From the NCBI GenBank assembly GCA_022496185.1, contig WTXG01000053.1:1-64000 (forward strand): a stretch of 64,000 nt of DNA, written 5' to 3'. A program made the position numbers and the translations under genes. The notes below the pieces were generated by a model that saw only the letters and a program-made list of their open reading frames with translations, searched no databases and was not told where the DNA came from. Of this stretch, positions 11,251 to 20,910 are shown in pieces. Origin of the DNA: Multifurca ochricompacta. Its lineage: Eukaryota > Basidiomycota > Agaricomycetes > Russulales > Russulaceae. The first letter of the stretch is position 1, and each line of letters begins with the position of its first letter.

Positions 11251-12176
11251 TTTGAGATGTTATGAAAGTGTTCCTGGTTCCAAGGAGCAGTTAGAACCAG
11301 TGCCCAGGTCTCGCTTAAGAGTGCCACCCCACACTGTGGCGCTATGCTTCAGAACCTAGGAAGGTCCCGCCTTTGTTGTGCGACTTTCTAGGTATAGTAA
11401 AGCTGTCTAGCGCAATCCTGCAACTAGACATAAGCTCTGGTAGACTAGCCAGAGTGTCTAGTGTAAACAAGACTGGGAGTCATGTCATGAGGAGCCAACC
11501 GCAAGTTCCATTAGAGACAAAGGGTGTATAGCCCTTCCTCTAATGCTGGTGGTGGAGTTCATGATTAAGCCCTAGATGATTGGGGCCATGACTAAGTAGA
11601 TGTCTAGTCTGTCTCTGGTAGGGCGTGGTTACCCTACAAAGGCAACGAATACTTATGCCCAGAGATGAAGACTATATCTACTATGTATAGACTATAGTAG
11701 TGCAGCCTACTTGTATCGAGCCCAAGCGTCATGGGAGTGACTACCCATGCCTTGTTCTAGACCCTAAACTCTACCTGCAGGTCGCTAAACCTGGCTTACG
11801 GATCGAGCCAAGCATTAACTGGACTTAAAGCCACAAGCTTCTGGCTATAGGCCTACTAAGCTAACTATGGGACGAAAACCCAGCTACAACTATGAAGTTA
11901 CTAATACCTAGTGCGCACTCAAGGAGCTTAAGGTGTTTCACCCGCTTAGGGTCCCTCATCACCTTTTGCAAGAACCCTGAAGGGCTAGCCAAACAGTTCA
12001 GGATGAGCAGTAAACTGCGTCATCCTGTGGGGTGTTAAGGTGCACAGACAGTAAATAAAGAAGCTCACTGGAAGAAGCTGGTGGGAAAGACTTTGAAGCT
12101 TTTGTGAGCTTGAAGTGCGAAAAGCGAGTTGGGCTGTTTATGAACAAAGGGAATATAAACAGTCAGTATGAGCGGC
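11251..12176 (-). other. Cop1 5' leader, non-coding
   Basis: About 0.93 kb between the 5' LTR and gag. I see no ORF of note. It has several short CTAGACTA / TAGTCTAG-like repeats and CTAGG motifs that could fold, but no recognisable RNA. Confidence 0.6.
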
Positions 12177-12189
12177 AGGGCCCATAACC
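12177..12189 (-). promoter_or_regulatory. Cop1 primer-binding site, initiator-tRNA-Met anticodon-arm type
   Basis: Directly next to the 5' LTR the minus strand reads GGTTATGGGCCCT. This is complementary to the anticodon stem-loop of initiator tRNA-Met, the internal half-tRNA primer known for Drosophila copia, rather than to a tRNA 3' end. The identical site occurs in Cop2 and Cop3. Confidence 0.8.
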
Positions 12190-12702
12190 TGTCAAACAAT
12201 CATGCTGCTGGTTATACTGACTGTGGTTAGTAGCGGTTTAGGCTAAAAGACAAGTAGTACTTCAGATGTTAGAAGAACTCTTATACAACTATACTACTGA
12301 CCTAAAAGACAAGTAGTCTACAGAAGACGGTTAGTCAAAGGAAAAAGAGAGTATAGTAAAGGGAACTTACACTTCAGATGTTAGAAGAACTCTGAAGTGT
12401 AAGAGACAAAACAGACACCCTTATATACCCATAGGGGCCAGGGGAAATGGTCTGTGCGCACTGGGAATAAGTCCACAAGTGCCGGACAATAAACAATGAG
12501 GGATAAAGGCCATTGGCCAATGAGATATCACATGCTTACTGCGCATTACTAAGTCCATCACTAATCAGCTGAGTAAGAAGAAAAGGAAGTGTAATAAAGA
12601 TAACATAAAAAGTCCGAAACTCCGGAATCTAATCTAATCTAATCTACAGCTGAAGTGAACCTTAGATGCCTGAAGCATCTCCCGACACGTCCTGTGTCAA
12701 CA
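12190..12702 (-). repeat. Cop1 5' LTR
   Basis: Same length (513 bp) and ends as the 3' LTR. Differences seen are CGG versus CAG near 12327 and CAA versus CGA near 12408. Confidence 0.95.
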
Positions 12703-12707
12703 TTATA

Positions 12708-13035
12708 TACGTAATTGAATGAGCGTCTAAAGATAAGATAGCATGGAGTCATGTGGGCCCGAATATATGAAAGCGGAGGGCGTAGAGCCTGGCTTCTGAT
12801 AGGGTATTAAGTAAGTGTCCGGTCATAAAGATAGCGAGATAAGGGATAACAAGATAAGGGTCAAATATAAGCAAACAGCAGGTCAATAAGTCCAAAGCGA
12901 ATCATGGGGATGGGAGCAGAGCACGTGAGGGGTCCCAGGATGGAGACGTGATCAGGAAGTGTAAGGTAGGTGGTAAAGAGGGGTTGTCATTGGGGAGGGT
13001 GAAGAAAACAGGGTTGCTTGGCAGAGACTGTAACA
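12708..13035 (-). repeat. Gyp1 5' LTR, proximal part (U3 side)
   Basis: Continues the LTR interrupted at 6165: TTATATACGTAAT here joins ...GGACTTATA there, recreating TATATAAG on the minus strand. It ends GACTGTAACA at 13035, the inverted form of TGTTACA. The two pieces sum to about 590 bp, the family LTR length. Confidence 0.9.
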
Positions 13036-13322
13036 ACAATGAAAACAATGATAATGCCTGTTAAAAGCTGTGCAGAACATGGAGATTGATGCACACATAA
13101 GGCTCAAGGTAGTCAGAGACAAACATCCCTGCTTGTACAGCAAGAATACACCTATATTAACAATACCAAGAGCCTGCAGCCCCAAGAGGACAAGATGGGG
13201 TCTGCAGCATGTTACAGAATGTTGTAGATACCTGTCTACTATTATTGTACAAAGTTCCAAGTTGGATCATGTGTCCAATGTAAAATAAGACAACAATCAG
13301 TTATGGAGTGCAGATGTGCATA
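13036..13322. other. Decayed LTR remnant related to Gyp3 LTR
   Basis: 13060-13215 is alignable by eye to the Gyp3 LTR around 40130-40345, including the shared AGCCCCAAGAGGACAAGAT block and the ...CAGCAAGAATA...CCTATATT stretch. The rest is unassigned. It is not copia sequence, which matters because copia begins immediately right of Pal1. Confidence 0.6.
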
Positions 13323-13539
13323 CAGTGGCTCAAAAAACTGTCCACATGTTTTGAACTTTTGTACAAATGCATATATTACAAAGTAACCAAAGGGAATGAA
13401 GCCAAGGTGTGAGTGTATGAAATGTAGCCTATATTCAGGGCTTTCCAATGGACCTTTGTTCATAAGACTCCATGAAGAAGTGATCAAGATATCAACCATT
13501 CAATCTGCTTCATCATGTGGACAGTTTTTTGAGCTGCCT

Positions 13540-14198
13540 TTTTAATCCACTATCTGCCCAATTACTACTTTATTTCACCCTTTTTTGCCTTGGTAACTCC
13601 TTGAATCCTTTTAGTCATCCTTTCTATAACCTTTTGCCATCATTCTGGTGCATTTTTATTCCACTCCTCCACCACCCTCCCCTGCAACTCAGGTACCCCC
13701 TTGACTGGTTAAGAACCTTCTTCAGATCCACCCAGAGGTGTCCAATGGGGCTAATATTTCAAGGGATTGGGTTGTCCATACCAGGGTTCAATATTCTTGT
13801 CTTTAAACCACTGGTTTCCCTTCTTGGAATTGTGTTTTGGGTCATTGTCCTGCTGAAACATGGTTTCACCCTCCACCATTTCTAACTTTTCAAACCTTTC
13901 CACCACTCCACCATCCAAAATATCATAGTACTGGCATGGATTCATGATCCCCTGAACCCCTGTAAGCATTCCTAGTCCATTTCACCCCATACAACCCCCA
14001 TACCATAAGTTCTTCCTCCTCCATGCTTGATTGTTGGAGTGGTGGTTCTGTCAGAGGGTGGTTCTCCCTTATTTTCCAAGTATAGCTCCTTCTGTCTGAA
14101 CCAATTCTGTTCATTATAGTCTCACCTGACCACAAGATCCTTTTCCAATCATCCACTGTCCAATTTTCATGGTAACCACTCTCTGACAGAACCACCAC
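13540..14198 (-). pseudogene. Pal1 left-arm Tc1 transposase, C-terminal half
   Basis: 13923-14198 has HENWTVDDWKRILWSGETI and MNRIGSD, the region around the first catalytic Asp, here Gly (WSGET instead of the usual WSDET). 13751-13969 has MFQQDNDPKHNSKKG with the second catalytic Asp, then FKDKNIEPWYGQPNPLKY. The tail with the third acidic residue is frameshifted. The N-terminal DNA-binding domain is absent. It would be the DDE strand-transfer domain; it is inactive. Confidence 0.85.
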
Positions 14199-14612
14199 TA
14201 GTGATGTGCCTGGCCTGGCTCAGAGAAACTAAAAGCCAAAGCCGCCGGCTCAGGCCGCAGCTTTCAACAGCACATACAAGTGCAATAGCAATCATCAAAA
14301 TCAGTAGAAATCTGATCACAAAGCAGTTGATTTGGGTCACATGATCATGTTTATCACGGCATTTCAAACTTTTTCTTCAATATAGCTTTGCAATACGTAA
14401 CACACTAAGTCAGATTTGGATTAGCTGAACTATAACTACTGGTTCTATGTCATAAAATTCTCTCTGCCAAAAGCCGCGGCTTGGGCCAAGCCGGGCCAGG
14501 GCCAAGCCGTCTGTGGCGGCTTTGGCTCGGCCCAGACTTCAGGAAAGCCGGAGCCGCCTCAGGCCAAGCCAAAGCCGCGGCTTTTGGGCCAAGCCAGGCC
14601 GGAACATCACTA
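14199..14612. mobile_element. hAT-type MITE copy 1 (414 bp)
   Basis: Perfect 8-bp duplication ACCACCAC (14191-14198, 14613-14620). TIRs are TAGTGATGTGCCTGGC and, inverted, TAGTGATGTTCCGGCC. Both ends are dense in AGCCGCGGCTT-like and AAGCC/GGCTT motifs, typical of hAT subterminal binding sites. No coding capacity. It sits in the loop of Pal1. Confidence 0.92.
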
Positions 14613-14620
14613 ACCACCAC

Positions 14621-15124
14621 CCTGACAGTCAAGCATGGAGGAGGAAGAACTTATGGTATGGGGGTTGTATGGGGTGAAATGGACTAGGAATGCTTACAGG
14701 GGTTCAGGGGATCATGAATCCATGCCAGTACTATGATATTTTGGATGGTGGAGTGGTGGAAAGGTTTGAAAAGTTAGAAATGGTGGAGGGTGAAACCATG
14801 TTTCAGCAGGACAATGACCCAAAACACAATTCCAAGAAGGGAAACCAGTGGTTTAAAGACAAGAATATTGAACCCTGGTATGGACAGCCCAATCCCTTGA
14901 AATATTAGCCCCATTGGACACCTCTGGGTGGATCTGAAGAAGGTTCTTAACCAGTCAAGGGGGTACCTGAGTTGCAGGGGAGGGTGGTGGAGGAGTGGAA
15001 TAAAAATGCACCAGAATGATGGCAAAAGGTTATAGAAAGGATGACTAAAAGGATTCAAGGAGTTACCAAGGCAAAAAAGGGGTGAAATAAAGTAGTAATT
15101 GGGCAGATAGTGGATTAAAAATGT
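14621..15124 (+). pseudogene. Pal1 right-arm Tc1 transposase, C-terminal part
   Basis: Near-identical inverted copy of the left arm: 14690-14908 encodes the same MLTGVQGIMNPCQYY...PNPLKY peptide with the second catalytic Asp. It begins later in the gene than the left arm, within the MEEEELMVWG region, so the left arm has about 160 extra bases. Confidence 0.85.
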
Positions 15125-15446
15125 GGGTCAAAAAACTGTCCTGATGATTGATTGATTTGATTTGATCATAAAATGCTTATATCATGGCCAATGTCTTTGA
15201 TCCAAATTGGGAATGGTAGCCAGGAAGCAGGGCATTCAGACATACAGCCACACCATAACCAGATTCCTAAATGCTGAGGTGCTATAGAGTGAATACTAGA
15301 AATGGTGCAAACATTGGGACAGTTTTTTGACCCACTGTAGCACCTTCCACCATGCTAAGGCAGCTTGTTTAAGACCATAAATGGTGCATTGTAGTTGTAG
15401 TACTTTGGTTTCTTGTCCTTTAATTTTGAGACCTTCAGGTTGTTCC

Positions 15447-15860
15447 TAGTGATGTGCCTGGCCCAGCTCAGAGAAACTAAAAGCCAAAGCCGCTGGCTCA
15501 GGCTGCGGCTTTCAACAGCACATACAAGTGCAATAGCAATTGTCAAAATCAGTAGAAATCTGATCACAAAGTGGTTGATTTGGGTCACATGATCATGTTT
15601 ATCATGGCATTTCAAATTTTTTCTTCGATATAGCTTTGCAATACATAACACACCAAGTCAGATTTGGATTAGCTGAACTATAACTACTAGTTATATGTCA
15701 TAAAATTTTCTCTGCCAAAAGCCATGGCTTGGGCCAAGCCAGGCCAGGGCCAAACCATCTGTGGTGGCTTTGGCTCAGCCCAGACTTCAGGAAAGCTGGA
15801 GCCACCTCAGGCTGAGCCAAAGCCGCAGCTTTTGGGCCAAGCCAGGCCAGAACATCAGTA
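15447..15860. mobile_element. hAT-type MITE copy 2 (414 bp)
   Basis: Perfect 8-bp duplication GTTGTTCC (15439-15446, 15861-15868) in Cop2 RT; the empty site is visible in Cop3 near 28378-28392. Same length and layout as copy 1 at 14199 but with most CG dinucleotides changed to TG or CA. Confidence 0.92.
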
Positions 15861-18261
15861 GTTGTTCCATGTATAGCTCTTCATCTAGTTCACCATACAG
15901 GAAAGCACTTTGACATCTAGTCCAGTGATGTGCCAATCCTCAAGCATGGCAAGCATGAGCATCAATTGGACAGTCTCAAACCTTACAACAGGTGAGAATA
16001 TTTCATTAAAGTCAATGCCTTCAACCTGAGAAAAGCCTTTGGCTATGAGCCTGGCTTTCTTACAACCATCAGATTTCTGGTCAAAGACCCATCTATTTTT
16101 AATTGTCTTCCTCCCTTTGGGAGGGTCCACAAGTGTAAAGACTTTCCATCTGTGAAGTGCCTCAAGTTCTTCATGACATGCAGTCTTCCATTCCTTTTGT
16201 TGCACATCAGGCATGCACAAAATATCTCTATATGTCCACTCTTGTATATTGGATGTGTCTAGTGGCTGTGAATCATGTGGAACTGCTTTGGTGAGCAGAT
16301 AATTCACAAATTCTCCTCCCCCTTCCTGGGCTAGTTGAGATATGAGATCTACTAGATCCTCAACTTCATCATCACTCCCCCTTATGGGTGTAAGCAGATT
16401 GTTACTAGTGCAGGCTGGAGTGTCAAGACTAGGACCAGGAACCTGTCTCAAATGCATGGATGGAACTGGGGAGCTACCCTGAGGTTCCACTGCTTGTCTC
16501 CATTGCTGCATCTGCTGAATGTCTGTAAACTGATTGACAGGGTGCCTGTTATCCCATAGACATTCCCAGGGTGAAGTGCAACTTTCCTTTCCTGTGTAGA
16601 GCACTGCAAAGGCACTGGTTGTTGTTCTGGCACAGGAAAAGGCAAGGGTACCTCTGGCTGTGAAGCACTAGGTTCTTCATCAAGAACCTGAGGTCCTTCT
16701 ATTTGTTTGGAAGGTGGAAGGTGAGATGGTAGGAAATCATCATCATCTACTAAAGGAATGGGCTGTGTTTCTGGCCCTTCATTAATTAGAGGCTCATTCA
16801 ATTTAGTAACTCCATGCTGTCTGGTGGAATCACACTTAGGGAAGAGATTCTCATCAAATAGGGCTGTGGCTTGCATGTACAATGTATTATTGCCAAGCCA
16901 CATGAACAGATGGCCTTTAATCCCATCTGCTTGCCCAATATACACCATAAGTTCAGACTTAGGTGATAGTTTATCACTGCAACATTCTTCCAGAATGTAG
17001 ACATAAGCACCACATCCAAAGATGCACAAATGAGAGATCTCTGGTGCCTCTCCATGCAATATCTCATAAGGTGTCTGCCATTTCAGGTGATGTACAGGAG
17101 TCATATTGTAGAGATGTACTGCATGTAGTACAGCAAATTCCCACCAAGAGTCTGGAAGACATGACTCAATGCACATTGATTGCACTTTATCCATACAAGT
17201 GTGCATGAAGCACTCTGCATGGCCATTTTGTTGGGGAGTATAAGGCATGCTCTGTAGAATTTTTATCCCTTCATCTTTCAATACATTCATAAATACATCA
17301 GATTTGTATTCTCCACCAGCATCAGACATCCACTCTTTAATGGTGGTGTTATGTTGATTTTTGATCATGGCAAGGAATTGTTGCAAAGCATTTATTGCAG
17401 CAGACTTAGTGCACAAACATACAATCCATGCAAATGACATATAATCATCAATAAAGCTGATAAAGTATTTGTATTTGTGATAAGATTCTACTGGGAAAGT
17501 CTCAAGATCTGAATGAATGCACTCAAAAGGCTTTGAGGCATGTGTTTCAGATGGTAGATAAGATCACAAAGGCATCTTGCCTTGCACACATCCTGGGCAT
17601 AGGGGAGCTGTCTTCAGATAAAATAGATCTAGGGGGAATCCCTTAGTGTGATCTTTGGCATGATGTAAGACTTCCTTAGAAGGATGTCCTAAGCACTTAT
17701 GTGTTAGATCATAATCTACATTATAGATTGTGGAGTAAGATCATGAATTAGCAATCTTAGAATGAAGCCAATAGATAGTTTGGCCAGTAATTGCCAGATG
17801 GCATTGAATAATTGGGATTTTAGATCCCTTATTTCACAAGGTTAATTCATGTTCATCCCCATAGATATACAATCCTTGCTTGAGAAACTCTCTGATGCTC
17901 AGAAGTCTTCCAGTTATATCAGGGATGTAATATACAGGATATAAATGCATTGTACACATTTTCATGACTCCATTGTGTGTGACATCATGTTCTAATAGAA
18001 CAGTACCTTTCCCTTTAATATAAATAGGTTTAGAAGCCATTTTGATGGGCTCTGGGGTACTAATGTCTTCATATTCAATGAAATCATTGAGAGAAAATGT
18101 AAAGTGCAATGAAGCACCTGAATCTAAGAGCCAAGTTATATGGCCTTCATCCTTAGTCTTTCCTTTGCATTTAGCACACTGAACATGATGTGGAGAATGT
18201 GATATATTTGTACATAACCTAAAGTCATGTATAGTGCTAACTACTCCTGCATTTCTAATGC

Positions 18262-18775
18262 TGTCAAACAATCATGCTGCTGGTTATACTGACTGTGGTT
18301 AGTAGCGTGTTAGGCTAAAAGACAAGTAGTACTTCAGAGGTTAGAAGAACTCTATACAACTATACTACTGACCTAAAAGACAAGTAGTCTACAGAAGACG
18401 GTTAGTCAAAGGTAGAGAAGAAAGTATAGTAAAGGGAACTTACACTTCAGAGGTTAGAAGAACTCTGAAGTGAAAGAGACGAAACAGACACCCTTATATA
18501 CCCATAGGGGCAAGGGGAAATGGTCTGTGCGCACTGGGAATAAGTCCACAAGTGCCGGACAATAAACAGAGAGGGATAAAGGCCATTGGCCAAAGAGATA
18601 TCACGTGCTTACTGCGCATTACTAAGGACATCACTAATCAGCTGAGTAAGGTGAGAAAGAAATGTAATAAAGATATCGTAAAAAGTCTGAAACTCCGGAA
18701 CCTAATCTAATCTTATCTACAGCTAGAGCGATCCTCAGATGCCTGAAGCATCTCCAGACACATTCCATGTCAACA
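18262..18775 (-). repeat. Solo LTR of Cop1 family
   Basis: Ends TGTCAAACA and TGTCAACA as in Cop1, 514 bp, with perfect duplication AATGC (18257-18261, 18776-18780). It interrupts Cop2 gag-pol. Confidence 0.93.
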
Positions 18776-18998
18776 AATGCTCTTTGTAGGGGACTCCCTA
18801 GAAGTGTGAACTAATGAAGCATAAATGCATCTGTTAGTTTTGCAGGGTAGAAGGAAAGAGGGGACATACACATCCTGATTGTTGTCCTCATCTAGGCCAG
18901 CCAGATCAGCCAGCTGATCATCAAGATGATCAGAGCCCCAATCAAGAGGATCATTGAGGTCCTCTTCATCTTCTGTATTGACAGTAGGGCATAGCATG

Positions 18999-20087
18999 TG
19001 TCACGGCTCTATTTTATTTTTCCTTTCTTTTCTCCCTTTTGGATCACATGACTGTGGGAAGATTACCCAGCAGTCTCAACACGTGATCATGGGAATGTAG
19101 TCATGACATGGATCATGTGACTGAGTCACATGTAATAGTCACATGCTGCTTAGTCAGCACAAGAGCCACTCAACAATAACAAGTCGATTCTCTATTGTGT
19201 TTACCACAATAAGCAAGGCCCCACAGTCTAGATGGTTCTAGACCTAGTGGAGCTGTTATCAAGATAAGAGGAGTCCAGCCTAGAAGGATCTAGGTAAGTG
19301 GGGCTCTAGATAAGGGCCCAGGTTGGGCCATGGCCAATTTTAGCACAGAATCACATGTATCAGTAGATAGACGTGTTCCAGACCAAAGGGCTAGACTACA
19401 TATCAGTTATCTACTCCACAGTGACGTCATTATGACATCACACTGTGGAGCATGATCAGTCAGCAGAGTAAAGCAGCTTATGAATCACAAAGATAAGGCT
19501 CAGTCAGCAATACAGCTGACTGATACTTGCTGATTCTTGCTTACACTTACTGCTTACCTCGTTACACTGAGAAATGTATATAAGACCCCCTGTAACAGCC
19601 TGTAGCCCCCATCTTGTCCTCTTGGGGCTGCAGGTGAGTAACTGTCTACACGAGTTCGATACATAGTGCTAATGGTATCACTGCCTCCCTGTGTGACTCG
19701 ATCCTTTGGATCTTGTCCTCTTGGGGCTGCAGCTTCTTCCTGTTATCAAGGCTCCCCATGAACAGAAGGTCACCAAGTCAAGTCACCAGTTGTAGGAGGG
19801 TCGTAGAATACCTTTACCTACGGTGTTGACAGTGGCTGGACACAGATCCCCTGAGGTACTAGGGATAGGTACACACCTGTAAAAAGCTGCATCTTGTCCT
19901 CTTGGGGCTGCAGCTTCTTCCAGTTTCAGAACGCCGTCATCATGGTTGCATAAACCACAGTGGGTGACACAGTTCCTGGTCATTGCTTAACGCATGACGT
20001 TTGCCTCCATAGTATGCCCAATGACTTAGGTCACCACACCCTTTGCCCTTTTTGTTTCTAAGTGTACATGGAGCTTCACCTGTTACA
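18999..20087 (+). repeat. Solo LTR, 1089 bp, Gypsy type related to Gyp3 in primer motif
   Basis: Ends TGTCACGG and TGTTACA with perfect duplication GCATG (18994-18998, 20088-20092). TATATAAG is at 19577 and ATCTTGTCCT at 19611, 34 nt downstream, repeated at 19710 and 19891, each followed by CTTGGGGCTGCAG. The same motif starts the presumed transcript of Gyp3. No internal region remains. Confidence 0.88.
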
Positions 20088-20307
20088 GCATGAGTCTGGG
20101 TAACTTGCGAGTTTTTTGAGTAGAGCTGTGGGAAAACTCGCGGGTATTGATACTCATGGATCTGGGTGATCCACAGGAAAATACTCATGCAGATCCGGGT
20201 ATTAATTTTGGCACCCCGGGTACCCACACGGGTACTCACAGAATACTTGTGGGAATATTATTATATAAAATTATTTTTTTACTAGGCTCCTCAAGCTAGA
20301 ACAGAAA

Positions 20308-20384
20308 TGGCTGAAACATGGATTGAACCTAGGACCTCTGGGAACAAGCTTGGTCCGGTGCTCTAACCACTAAGCCACCCATCC
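20308..20384 (-). other. tRNA-like sequence inside hAT-T1
   Basis: The minus strand has an A-box-like TGGCTTAGTGGTTAGAGCAC and a B-box-like GGTTCAATCC at tRNA spacing. The acceptor arm is imperfect here (GGATGGG against TTCAGCC); the copy in hAT-T2 pairs better. It is a relic rather than a functional tRNA. Confidence 0.6.
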
Positions 20385-20424
20385 TCACTAGTAAAGACAC
20401 ACAATATATTATATATAGGGTTAT

Positions 20425-20910
20425 GCAGAATTGATTTTATCACTTGTATCTAATTAATTGTGAACGTGTTTTGATCTTATCACTTGTATTATCTTAGATG
20501 TATGTCCTAAGCATCTAATTAGTTGTGAATGCATTTTTGATCTTATCACTTAGATGTACATCCTAAGTACCTAATTAATTGTGAACGCATTTTTGATCTT
20601 ATCACTTAGATGTACATCCCAAGTATCTAATTAATTGTGAATGCATTTTTGATCTTATCACTTGTATTAGATGTATATCTTAAGTATCTAATTAACTGTG
20701 AACGTGTTTTTGATCTTATCACTTAGATGTACATCCCAAGTATCTAATTAATTGTGAACGCATTTTTGATCTTATCACTTGTATTAGATGTATATCCTAA
20801 GTATCTAATTAACTGTGAATGCATTTTTGATCTTATCACTTAGATGTATATCCTAAGTATCTAATTAATTGTGAATGCGTTTTTGATCTTATCAATTAGG
20901 CGTGATCCCA
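20425..20910. repeat. Minisatellite, ~55-65 bp unit, about eight copies
   Basis: Direct tandem units of the form GATCTTATCACTTAGATG then ...CTAAGTATCTAATTAATTGTG...GCATTTTT. Units vary by presence of TGTATT and by C/T changes. hAT-T2 carries the same array inverted with four to five units, so copy number differs between the two elements. Confidence 0.85.

Larger units (their letters stand above)
6166..12702 (-). mobile_element. Cop1: near-intact copia retrotransposon
   Basis: Two 513-bp LTRs (6166-6678, 12190-12702) enclose gag-pol on the minus strand. The target-site duplication is a perfect TTATA (6161-6165 and 12703-12707). I see only two LTR-LTR differences, both C/T or G/A at a CpG, so the insertion is young. 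It lies in the TATA box of Gyp1's 5' LTR. The only coding lesions seen are three one-base contractions in homopolymers. Confidence 0.97.
1..13035 (-). mobile_element. Gyp1: chromodomain Ty3/Gypsy retrotransposon, decayed, 3' end outside window
   Basis: The minus strand reads, from right to left, 5' LTR, gag, protease, RT, RNase H, integrase, chromodomain and a third ORF, in the same order and clearly the same family as Gyp4 (45964-54068). The 3' LTR lies left of position 1. The 5' LTR is in two pieces (13035-12708 and 6165-5901) because Cop1 inserted in it. Coding regions are broken by many stops and indels, so it is not autonomous. The flanking 5 bases at 13036-13040 (acaat) would be one target-site duplication; its partner is outside the window. 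Confidence 0.93.
13323..15337. mobile_element. Pal1: palindromic Tc1/mariner derivative
   Basis: Flanked by TA (13321-13322, 15338-15339). Outer ends are CAGTGGCTCAAAAAACTGTC on the left and the inverse of CAGTGGGTCAAAAAACTGTC on the right. Inside, two inverted arms (about 13530-14190 and 14621-15124) both encode the C-terminal half of a Tc1-type transposase, reading outward. The outermost ~213 bp differ between the two sides. A 414-bp hAT MITE sits at the pivot. Confidence 0.85.
15340..18976 (-). pseudogene. pol: Cop2 pol remnant: protease, integrase, RT
   Basis: RT N-terminal part is at 15885-16604 (WVFDQKSDG, ARLIAKGFSQVEGIDFNE), integrase at 16448-17440 with MSDAGGEYKSD and PYTPQQNGHAECF, and protease at 17834-18271 with WLLDSGASLHFTF, continuing at 18781-18976 beyond a solo LTR. 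It is interrupted by a hAT MITE at 15447 and a solo LTR at 18262, plus stops and frameshifts. It provides empty sites for Gyp2 (16228-16232) and Pal3 (17776-17777). Confidence 0.92.

Noticed and set aside
12830..12860. AGGGATAAC stretch resembling a homing endonuclease site
   Set aside because: Only half of the I-SceI site is present and it is ordinary LTR sequence repeated in other copies.
14450..14690. ORFs across the hAT MITE (MTVRVVVSDVPAWLG, MGQAGPGPSRLW)
   Set aside because: They follow from the GC-rich subterminal repeats of a MITE and are not kept in copy 2.
20425..20910. Regular repeats considered as a CRISPR array
   Set aside because: Units are directly tandem without unique spacers and vary internally; they are a minisatellite inside hAT-T1, also found in hAT-T2.
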